Source: an uncultured Clostridia bacterium
GTDB lineage: Bacteria > Bacillota > Clostridia > TANB77 > CAG-508
DNA: 6,017 bases
Direction of reading: 5' to 3'
Assembly (NCBI GenBank): GCA_934122385.1
Contig: CAKOWP010000064.1
Location: 1 to 6,017 of the forward strand
Shown: positions 1 through 4,642 of the stretch, piece after piece
How the letters are laid out: every line of letters starts with the position of its first letter
Numbering within the stretch: the stretch's first letter is position 1
Position numbers and translations under genes: made by a program
The notes under the pieces: generated by a model
Seen by the model: only the letters and a program-made list of their open reading frames with translations
Told to the model about the DNA's origin: nothing
Databases searched by the model: none

Positions 1-26
1 AAAGCAAATGATGGGAGAGAAAAATT

Positions 27-656
27 ATGTTAGCATATATAAAAGGAACACTAGAAATGAAAATGACAGGATACATAGTAATAGATGTAGGTGGACTAGG
101 ATACAAAGTATTCATGTCAGAATCAGGAATAGAAAAATTAGGAAATATAGGAGAGCAAGTAAAAGTACACACATATTACAAAGTAAGAGAAGATGACATC
201 AGTATATTTGGATTCAACAGTTTAGAAGAATTAAGAATGTTCGAATTACTAATTTCAGTAAGTGGAATAGGAGCAAAAACAGCAGTAGCAATGCTTGATG
301 TATGTGAGCCAACAGAATTTGCACTTGCAATAATATCAGAAGATGTAAAAACATTAACACAAATACCAGGAATAGGTGCAAAATCAGCACAAAGAATAAT
401 TCTAGAATTAAAAGATAAAATGAAAAAAGAACAACAAATTCAAGAACTAACAAAAGCATCAAAAGGACAAAATTTAGTAAAAACAAAACTAGAAGAAAGA
501 ATAGAAAACGAAGAAAAAATTCAAGAAGCAATGGCCGCTTTACAAGTCTTAGGATATAACAAGAGAGAAATTGAAAAAGCATTTGATAAATTAGCAAAAG
601 AAGATATGTCAACAGAAGAATTAATTAGAAAAGGTTTAACAATACTTGGAAAATAG
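27..656 (+). CDS. ruvA: Holliday junction branch migration complex subunit RuvA
   Basis: RuvA binds four-way DNA junctions as a tetramer and loads the RuvB motor for branch migration before RuvC cleavage. The 209-residue product is full length for the family (E. coli is about 203). Visible parts are the N-terminal OB-fold domain (about 1-64, beginning MLAYIKGTLE), two helix-hairpin-helix motifs (SVSGIGAKTA at 77-86 and QIPGIGAKSA at 112-121), an acidic/basic flexible linker (about 131-162) and the C-terminal RuvB-contacting three-helix domain (about 163-209, with EAMAALQVLGYNKREIEKAF). The ATG at 27 follows a GGGAGAG Shine-Dalgarno at 13-19. Reading frames ending at 9-11 (TGA) or 31-33 (TAG) could be the tail of an upstream gene such as ruvC, but too little is present to say. 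ruvB does not follow: the next gene is rarA, beyond a palindromic repeat that starts on the last base of the stop codon. Confidence 0.97.
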   Translation: MLAYIKGTLEMKMTGYIVIDVGGLGYKVFMSESGIEKLGNIGEQVKVHTYYKVREDDISIFGFNSLEELRMFELLISVSGIGAKTAVAMLDVCEPTEFALAIISEDVKTLTQIPGIGAKSAQRIILELKDKMKKEQQIQELTKASKGQNLVKTKLEERIENEEKIQEAMAALQVLGYNKREIEKAFDKLAKEDMSTEELIRKGLTILGK

Positions 657-728
657 GGATTAGGGGACGGGTCTTCAATCCCTAAAATTTAAAAAATTTT
701 CGGGATTGAAGACCCGTCCCCCTATCCC
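656..728. repeat. REP/MITE-like long palindrome between ruvA and rarA
   Basis: Bases 656-682 pair with 702-728 over 27 positions, with mismatches only at 661/723 and 662/722. After one further mismatch (683/701), 684-690 (AAAATTT) pairs with 694-700, leaving a 3-nt loop at 691-693. The core is GGGACGGGTCTTCAATCCC and its complement, far richer in GC than the surrounding DNA. It is not a normal intrinsic terminator, because no T-run follows the stem. The GGGGACGG-type core resembles the short palindromic REP/MITE-like repeats common in Firmicutes and cyanobacteria, some linked to Y1 (IS200-like/RAYT) transposases. That link is inference; no transposase is in the window and there is no second copy here. 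The element ends 7 bp before the rarA Shine-Dalgarno. Confidence 0.85.
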
Positions 729-747
729 GAAATTTAGGAGAAAAATG

Positions 748-1992
748 ATGAACAATAACGAACCACTAGCATACAGAATGAGACCCAAAACACTAGAAGA
801 ATATGTTGGACAAGAGCATGTACTTGGAAAAGACAAAATTTTATATAGAACAATAAAAGCAGACAGACTATCTAGCATCATATTATTTGGACCTCCTGGA
901 TGCGGAAAAACATCACTAGCAAAAGTAATAAGTGAAACAACAAAATACAAATTTTATAAAATAAATGCAGTAACTGCAGGAGTATCAGATATAAAAAAAG
1001 TAATTGAAGAAACAAAAAATTTTATGATAAATCCAACAGGAAAGAGCATACTATTCATAGACGAGATTCATAGATTCAACAAATTGCAACAAGATGCATT
1101 ACTTCCATATGTAGAAAATGGACTCATAATTTTAATTGGAGCAACAACAGAAAATCCATATTTTGAAGTAAATAAGGCTTTAATCTCAAGGTCAATGGTT
1201 ATAAAACTAGAACCATTAACAGAAGAAAATATATATACAATTTTAAAAAATTCATTAACAAGAGAAGATGGACTAAAACAATATAGCATAAAAGTTGAAG
1301 ACGATACTTTAAGAAAACTGGCAGCAATATCAAATGGAGATGTAAGAACAGCTTTGAATGGACTAGAAATAGCAGTACTTACAACAAATATGGAAGCAGA
1401 TGGATATATTCATATAACAGATGAAGTTATCAAAAATTGTGTTCAAAGTAGAAAAGCAGTTTTTGACAAAAAAGGTGACACACACTATGATAATATAAGT
1501 GCATTTATAAAATCAATGAGAGGCTCAGACCCTGATGCAACAGTATTCTATTTAGCAAGAGCATTAAGTGGTGGAGAAGACCCAATGTTTTTAGCAAGAA
1601 GAATTGTAATTGCTGCATCAGAAGATGTTGGTATGGCAAATCCAAATGCATTGGTTGTTGCAAATGCAGCAATGCAAGCAGTACATATGGTAGGAATGCC
1701 AGAAGCAAGAATATTACTTTCAGAAGCAGCAGTATATGTAGCAACTTCAAAAAAATCTAATGCTTCATATTTGGCTATAAATAAAGCTTTAGAAGATGTA
1801 ACAACAAAAGACACAGGAACTATTCCTATGCACATTAGAAATGCACCAATAGAAGATATGAGAAAATTAGGATATAATGAAGGATATCTATATCCACATG
1901 ATTTCCCTGGCCATTGGGTAGAACAACAGTATTTACCAGACAAAATGGTAGGAACAAAATACTATATAAAAGACGAAAATATTCCAGAGTAA
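748..1992 (+). CDS. rarA: Replication-associated recombination protein A (RarA/MgsA), AAA+ ATPase
   Basis: RarA is a clamp-loader-clade AAA+ ATPase (homologues Mgs1 and WRNIP1) that acts with SSB at stalled replication forks and gaps. The 414-residue product is near the usual length (B. subtilis about 421). Motifs from the 748 start are Walker A GPPGCGKT (48-55), Walker B ILFIDE (101-106), sensor 1 GATTEN (131-136), an SR arginine finger (R148) and sensor 2 GDVRTALN (197-204). The RarA-specific C-terminal tetramerisation domain includes GSDPDATVFYLARALSGGED, and the conserved tail begins YPHDFPGHWVEQQYLPD (from about 382). The start is ATG 748 (or ATG 745), served by AGGAG at 736-740 with 7 (or 4) nt spacing. 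A longer reading from TTG 706 would begin inside the palindromic repeat and add 14 non-family residues, so it is rejected. It is probably cotranscribed with ruvA, since there is no terminator or clear promoter between them. Confidence 0.96.
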   Translation: MNNNEPLAYRMRPKTLEEYVGQEHVLGKDKILYRTIKADRLSSIILFGPPGCGKTSLAKVISETTKYKFYKINAVTAGVSDIKKVIEETKNFMINPTGKSILFIDEIHRFNKLQQDALLPYVENGLIILIGATTENPYFEVNKALISRSMVIKLEPLTEENIYTILKNSLTREDGLKQYSIKVEDDTLRKLAAISNGDVRTALNGLEIAVLTTNMEADGYIHITDEVIKNCVQSRKAVFDKKGDTHYDNISAFIKSMRGSDPDATVFYLARALSGGEDPMFLARRIVIAASEDVGMANPNALVVANAAMQAVHMVGMPEARILLSEAAVYVATSKKSNASYLAINKALEDVTTKDTGTIPMHIRNAPIEDMRKLGYNEGYLYPHDFPGHWVEQQYLPDKMVGTKYYIKDENIPE

Positions 1993-2033
1993 ACCTATAA
2001 ATATTTTTTAATGTATAATATTTGATTGAAAAA

Positions 2034-2061
2034 TAAAAAATAAAAAGTAAAAAGTAAAAAA
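2034..2061. repeat. Heptamer tandem repeat, four units of TAAAAA(A/G)
   Basis: Four consecutive 7-nt units (TAAAAAA, TAAAAAG, TAAAAAG, TAAAAAA) lie in the AT-rich gap between rarA and the first TauE-like gene. The units are in perfect register. The tract could be slippage-prone or simply low-complexity DNA. It lies about 60-85 bp upstream of the next start codon. No good -35/-10 pair is visible around it; a TATAAT at 2014-2019 lacks a convincing -35. Confidence 0.5.
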
Positions 2062-2086
2062 ATTAAATATAAATATAAAAATTGGG

Positions 2087-2118
2087 AAACCTACTTAAAA
2101 AGAAAAGTAGGTTTTTTT
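2087..2118 (+). terminator. Intrinsic terminator-like hairpin abutting the next start codon
   Basis: AAACCTACTT (2087-2096) pairs perfectly with AAGTAGGTTT (2105-2114) around an 8-nt A-rich loop. A run of seven T (2112-2118) follows, which is classic intrinsic terminator form. The T-run ends exactly where ATG 2119 of the TauE-like gene begins. The only SD-like sequence for that gene (AGTAGG, 2106-2111, spacing 7) lies inside the 3' arm. The element may end the ruvA-rarA transcript, attenuate the downstream gene, or mask its translation start; the sequence cannot separate these. Confidence 0.7.
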
Positions 2119-2499
2119 ATGCTTCAAAAAAATAAAGAACAATTTAAAAAATATATAAAATTATCATTTATAGGACTAATAGCAGGACTAGTAAGTGGAT
2201 TCTTTTCAACAGGCGGAGGACTAATATTAGTACCAGCATTTTTGTATATATTAGGAATGGAATCACAAAAAGCAAGAGGAACATCAGTGTTTTGCATACT
2301 TCCAATGGTTTTAACAAGTAGTATATTTTATTATAAAGGAAACTTTATAAACTGGAATTCAGCAATTCTATGCGGAATAGGAGGCTCTATTGGCGGATAT
2401 ATAGGGGCAAAATTACTAAAAAAGTTACCAGAAAAATACTTAAAAATTGCATTCACACTATTTCTAATATATGTATCTATAAAGATGATAACTCAGTAA
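2119..2499 (+). CDS. Half-size TauE/SafE (TSUP) family permease, first of a pair
   Basis: A 126-residue membrane protein of the TSUP superfamily (TauE/SafE, PF01925), whose members move sulfur-containing or small organic anions. The substrate here is unknown. The family glycine-rich signature is SGFFSTGGG (26-34). Hydrophobic segments lie at about 15-29, 34-48, 56-71, 81-100 and 108-124. Full-length TSUP proteins are about 240-280 residues with two inverted repeats; this is one repeat only. The protein ends naturally and shows no frameshift. A second half-size gene follows 81 bp downstream, so the two probably assemble as a heterodimer (inference). ATG 2119 is the only usable start in frame, because no ATG, GTG or TTG lies in the following 25 codons. 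The SD is weak (AGTAGG, 2106-2111) and buried in a hairpin. Confidence 0.85.
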   Translation: MLQKNKEQFKKYIKLSFIGLIAGLVSGFFSTGGGLILVPAFLYILGMESQKARGTSVFCILPMVLTSSIFYYKGNFINWNSAILCGIGGSIGGYIGAKLLKKLPEKYLKIAFTLFLIYVSIKMITQ

Positions 2500-2580
2500 A
2501 AATATAGAAAAGTGCAATAGACAAGCAAACAAAAATACTAGCACAGATAAATTACAATCAAAATAAAAAGCGGTGAATAT

Positions 2581-2988
2581 ATGAAAGAAATAATTATAGG
2601 TTTAGTTTCAGGAATTGTAAGTGGAACAGGCATGGGTGGAGGAACAATATTAATATTTTTATTAACATATATAAGTGGATTAGAGCAACACATTGCACAG
2701 GCAACAAACCTTATATTTTTCATACCAACATCCATAGTAGCCATAATCGTTAATATAAAAAATAAAAATATACGATTTAGAGTTGCAACAATGATTTCAG
2801 TTTTTGGAATTTTGGGAGCAATAATAGGAGCAAATTTATCAATTCATACAAATGTATATAAATTAAAAAAATTATTTGGAATTTTTTTGGCAATAATTGC
2901 CATTCATGAAATATATACCATAATTAAAGAGAATAAAAAAATTCAAAAAGGAGACAATAAAATTAAACTAAGAAAAAATATTAAATGA
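2581..2988 (+). CDS. Half-size TauE/SafE (TSUP) family permease, second of a pair
   Basis: A 135-residue membrane protein with a TSUP repeat. The glycine-rich signature is SGTGMGGG (14-21). Hydrophobic segments lie at about 3-16, 20-33, 42-58, 68-88 and 97-115, and a lysine-rich tail (116-135) is probably cytosolic. It differs clearly from the preceding half (ISGLEQHIAQATNLIFFIPTSIVA in place of its counterpart's loop), so it is not a recent duplicate. It most likely corresponds to the other repeat of a full-length transporter. ATG 2581 is preceded by a weak GGTGA (2572-2576). The 81-bp gap from the first half shows no terminator, so cotranscription is likely. The transported substrate cannot be told from sequence; no sulfur-metabolism gene is nearby. 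Confidence 0.83.
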   Translation: MKEIIIGLVSGIVSGTGMGGGTILIFLLTYISGLEQHIAQATNLIFFIPTSIVAIIVNIKNKNIRFRVATMISVFGILGAIIGANLSIHTNVYKLKKLFGIFLAIIAIHEIYTIIKENKKIQKGDNKIKLRKNIK

Positions 2989-3021
2989 TTATGAACAGAA
3001 AAAATGAAGGAGAGGATGAAT

Positions 3022-3162
3022 ATGAAATTTACAAAAGGCCTATTAATGGGCGGATTATTAGCAACAGGAATAATAATGATGTATAATGATACAGACATAT
3101 TAAATAAAAACAAAATGATGAAAAAAGGAAAGAAATTTGTAAAGAAAATGGGAATATTATAA
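3022..3162 (+). CDS. Small basic single-pass membrane peptide
   Basis: A 46-residue open frame reads MKFTKGLLMGGLLATGIIMMYNDTDIL..., ending KKGKKFVKKMGIL. It has a strong Shine-Dalgarno (AAGGAGAGG, 3007-3015), ideally spaced for ATG 3022; an in-frame ATG at 3016 sits too close to it. A glycine-containing hydrophobic stretch (about 5-21) is followed by a short acidic turn and a lysine-rich amphipathic tail. This layout resembles small YtxH-like membrane proteins, but I do not recognise a defined family. It starts 33 nt after the second TauE-like half and probably shares its transcript. The clear RBS and membrane-plus-basic-tail composition argue for a real gene. Confidence 0.7.
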   Translation: MKFTKGLLMGGLLATGIIMMYNDTDILNKNKMMKKGKKFVKKMGIL

Positions 3163-3210
3163 AAAATTGAAAGATGCAAGATTAAACAAGAAAAGTTCAA
3201 TTTTGCATCT
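3163..3210. terminator. Overlapping hairpins between convergent genes
   Basis: Two perfect inverted repeats interleave: AAAATTGAA (3163-3171) with TTCAATTTT (3196-3204), and AGATGCAA (3172-3179) with TTGCATCT (3203-3210). On the minus strand the first pair is followed by a T-run (complement of 3166-3161), which suits a terminator for the Cys-rich gene. On the plus strand the second pair is followed by the T-rich ATTATTTTC, which suits the small membrane gene. The order X-Y-X'-Y' means the stems are alternatives or, less likely, a pseudoknot. Loops are long (23-24 nt), so strength is uncertain. Confidence 0.45.
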
Positions 3211-3236
3211 ATTATTTTCAAAAATCCGAGATAAAA

Positions 3237-3698
3237 TTATTTGTCACAACACTCTGTAGATTCTTCGCAATTTCTATCATCACAATGAGGTTTTTTATCA
3301 CCTATAAAGCAGTCACATTTATCATGTTTATCACCTTTTAAACATTTACCTTCATGATGACATTTAGCACAAATTTTTATTTTTTTTGTAGCATTTGCCC
3401 AAATTTGTATAGCATAGTGTCTATCTGGACAAAGAGGACCAAATACGAATTCTCCTTCTTTATCTGTAAAGGTATGACCAATTGGTTTTCTAATTTCTTT
3501 ACCACAGTCATAAGCAACTTCTGTTAATTTTACAACTGCATCACAAATTGGTTCTTTGAAACAGTCTCTTATAACACCATATATAACATCTCTATTATCT
3601 TCTGGTAGGCTTATATCTAAGTCAAATTGTTTACCACCTGATATAACACCATCAACATCTAATATTGGACATCCAGGTCTTTTTTCTTCCATTTCCAT
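3237..3698 (-). CDS. Carboxypeptidase-regulatory (CnaB-like) domain protein with Cys-rich tail
   Basis: A 153-residue protein with no signal peptide and no membrane segment. Residues about 36-105 read as a carboxypeptidase-regulatory/CnaB-like beta sandwich: DVIYGVIRDCFKEPICDAVV, then HTFTDKEGEFVFGPLCPDRHYAIQIW. This is the typical pattern of a variable strand followed by 'T-D-x-x-G-x-F-x-F'. The C-terminal tail (about 108-153) is Cys/His-rich, with CAKCHHEGKC at 110-119, CDC at 128-130, then C139, C144 and a terminal CC at 150-151. There are 14 Cys in all, which suggests metal binding or disulfide cross-linking. The domain is usual in secreted or surface proteins. Without an export signal, a role as a self-assembling coat-type or metal-handling protein is possible, but that is inference. 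ATG 3698 has AAAGGA (complement of 3714-3709) 10 nt upstream; M3 is an alternative start. The gene stands alone, convergent with the permease cluster. Confidence 0.8.
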   Translation of the reverse strand: MEMEEKRPGCPILDVDGVISGGKQFDLDISLPEDNRDVIYGVIRDCFKEPICDAVVKLTEVAYDCGKEIRKPIGHTFTDKEGEFVFGPLCPDRHYAIQIWANATKKIKICAKCHHEGKCLKGDKHDKCDCFIGDKKPHCDDRNCEESTECCDK

Positions 3699-3753
3699 AA
3701 AAAATACATCCTTTCAAATAATAATTTTTTCAAACATAATGTCTGATTAATAT

Positions 3754-3782
3754 ATAATATGTCGAAATTATAAAATTGATAA
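3754..3782 (-). promoter_or_regulatory. Possible promoter of the Cys-rich gene
   Basis: Reading the minus strand, TTATCA (3782-3777) and TATTAT (3759-3754) are separated by 17 bp and lie about 40 nt upstream of the Shine-Dalgarno. The same stretch reads CATATTATA, which fits the CATAnnnTA -10 pattern of mother-cell sigma factors, but no matching -35 is clear. A 13-nt palindrome (TTGATA-A-TATCAA, 3776-3788) overlaps the -35 and could be an operator. In such AT-rich DNA all of these matches are weak. Confidence 0.3.
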
Positions 3783-3900
3783 TATCAAAAAATAATATAA
3801 TGCATAAGTTAAAAGCACTCTAAAAATATATAAAGGAATAATAAAAATAAAATAAAAGTACAAGAGAAATGTCAAATATATATAAACTTATAAATAAATA

Positions 3901-3929
3901 TTGACAAAAATAAAAATAAATATTATAAT
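3901..3929 (+). promoter_or_regulatory. Consensus sigma-A-type promoter facing the Rpn remnant
   Basis: TTGACA (3901-3906) and TATAAT (3924-3929) are both perfect hexamers with the ideal 17-bp spacing. An AAGGAG Shine-Dalgarno lies at 3931-3936, so close that transcription would begin on or after it. It would be of little use to this promoter's transcript. The first ATG (3937) closes after four codons. The stretch 3699-3900 upstream shows no gene on either strand beyond the leader of the Cys-rich gene. Confidence 0.65.
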
Positions 3930-3978
3930 GAAGGAGATGAAATCAATATAGAAAAGTTTACAGATAAAGAGTATATAA

Positions 3979-4404
3979 AATTATAAACTACCATTAGTAA
4001 TCTCAATAGTGTTATATACAGTAAATAGAAAATGGAATGCAGCAGAGTATTTACAAAAAAGTCAAGAAACATTAGAAAAAGTAATAGAAAGAACAAAAGA
4101 GGAAGATAAAGATGTATTAATTAGAATAATAAAAATAGTATTTAAAGAAAAGCTAGGCGATGATGAAGTAGAAAGATTAGTAAATGAAATAGAAGAAGGG
4201 AGAGAAAAAGAAGTGTTAGCAGTGGTTGATATGATAAGAAGAGAAAATCAGATGTATATTGATATGGGAAGAAAAGAAGGCAAAATTGAAGGAATTAAAG
4301 AAATAGCTAAAAAATTATTAAGCAAAAATATATCAAAAGAAGAAATATCAGAGATTACGGGACTGGATGAAAGCGAAATAGATAAAATTACAAGAAAAAG
4401 CTAA
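3979..4404 (+). pseudogene. Rpn-family (PD-(D/E)XK nuclease/transposase-like) remnant, N-terminus lost
   Basis: The open frame begins right after TAA 3976-3978 and reads NYKLPLVISIVLYTVNRKWN, matching the 'LPLVIPIVLYTG..KW' segment found in the middle of Rpn/PD-(D/E)XK transposase-like proteins. It ends with the usual charged C-terminus: MGRKEGKIEGIKEIAKKLL, then ISKEEISEITGLDESEIDKI. The first possible start is GTG 4009, giving 131 residues, with no Shine-Dalgarno before it. Intact relatives are roughly 250-320 residues and carry the nuclease core before this point; that core is missing here. Upstream, 3942-3983 reads INIEKFTDKEYIKL in another frame and may be the original N-terminus, joined by a deletion with frameshift. 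An internal deletion around YLQKSQETL/EKVIERT is also possible. It is probably non-functional, although the C-terminal fragment could still be made. Confidence 0.75.
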
Positions 4405-4410
4405 AAAATT

Positions 4411-4488
4411 TCAAAACGTATAAAATTTTGTATTTTCAAATAAAAAATAGTATAACAAATCTTCTTTATCTTTCATAACAGTTCTCAT
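4411..4488 (-). pseudogene. Short minus-strand gene stub (25 codons) with RBS
   Basis: On the minus strand a 25-residue frame (MRTVMKDKEDLLYYFLFENTKFYTF) starts at ATG 4488 and stops at TGA (complement of 4413-4411), 7 bp past the end of the Rpn remnant. GGAGG (complement of 4494-4490) lies only 1 nt before this ATG and 13 nt before the next ATG (4476); both spacings are poor. TATAAT (complement of 4500-4495) immediately precedes the GGAGG. The peptide looks like a truncated gene start rather than a finished protein, and I do not recognise it. A functional micro-peptide cannot be excluded. Confidence 0.3.
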
Positions 4489-4502
4489 ACCTCCATTATA
4501 TC

Positions 4503-4555
4503 ATAGGGTGAACTTTTCATAAATTAATTTTATAGGGTGATCATATCATAAATTA
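4503..4555. repeat. Two 24-bp direct repeats, 29-bp period
   Basis: Copies at 4503-4526 and 4532-4555 share ATAGGGTGA at one end and TCATAAATTA at the other, with 21 of 24 positions identical. The mismatches fall at positions 10, 12 and 14. The ATAGGGTGA cores are among the few G-rich stretches in this AT-rich gap. They sit directly upstream of the TATAAT/GGAGG of the minus-strand stub (4500-4490) and about 25-75 bp upstream of the -35 of the next plus-strand gene. A tandem operator for a DNA-binding protein is the simplest reading. Old recombination scars are the alternative. The rest of 4405-4642 holds no other gene. Confidence 0.65.
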
Positions 4556-4578
4556 TTCATAAATATTATCGAATACTG

Positions 4579-4607
4579 TTGAAATAAAAAAACATATGTT
4601 ATATAAT
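4579..4607 (+). promoter_or_regulatory. Sigma-A-type promoter with palindromic spacer
   Basis: TTGAAA (4579-4584) and TATAAT (4602-4607) are separated by exactly 17 bp, 36 bp upstream of ATG 4643. The spacer contains a perfect 10-bp palindrome, AACATATGTT (4591-4600), abutting the -10, a position where a repressor would block RNA polymerase. The palindrome equals the inner ten bases of the Bacillus-type LexA box GAACATATGTTC but lacks the outer G and C, so a LexA link is speculative. Confidence 0.65.
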
Positions 4608-4642
4608 AAATATGTAATAAAATATATCCAAGGAGATAAATT

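Noticed and set aside
8..196. 62-residue plus-strand frame overlapping the start of ruvA
   Set aside because: It is a shifted reading of the ruvA start, gives an Arg/Ser/His-rich peptide with no family features, and competes with an unambiguous ruvA frame.
214..612. 132-residue minus-strand frame inside ruvA
   Set aside because: It is the Leu/Phe-rich complement of an A-rich coding strand. There is no RBS and the plus-strand gene is certain.
656..728. Palindrome as a simple intrinsic terminator of ruvA
   Set aside because: No T-run follows the 3' arm (GAAATTTAGGAG follows). The stem is far longer than normal terminators and has a repeat-type core.
706..747. Longer rarA starting at TTG 706
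   Set aside because: The TTG lies inside the right arm of the palindrome, has no SD, and adds residues not found in RarA. AGGAG 736-740 serves ATG 748/745.
1548..1943. 131-residue minus-strand frame inside rarA
   Set aside because: It is antisense to conserved RarA sequence, with no RBS and no recognisable motif.
3754..3782. Firm sporulation-sigma promoter for the Cys-rich gene
   Set aside because: CATATTATA fits the -10 pattern, but such strings are common in AT-rich DNA and no -35 element could be paired with it, so it is only mentioned as a possibility.
4408..4440. Terminator hairpin after the Rpn remnant
   Set aside because: The AAAATTTT-centred pairing has almost no loop, depends on G-T pairs, and lacks a T-run. 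It is too weak to annotate.
4503..4555. Direct repeats as a CRISPR array
   Set aside because: There are only two units with a 5-bp gap, so no spacers, and no cas gene is in the window.
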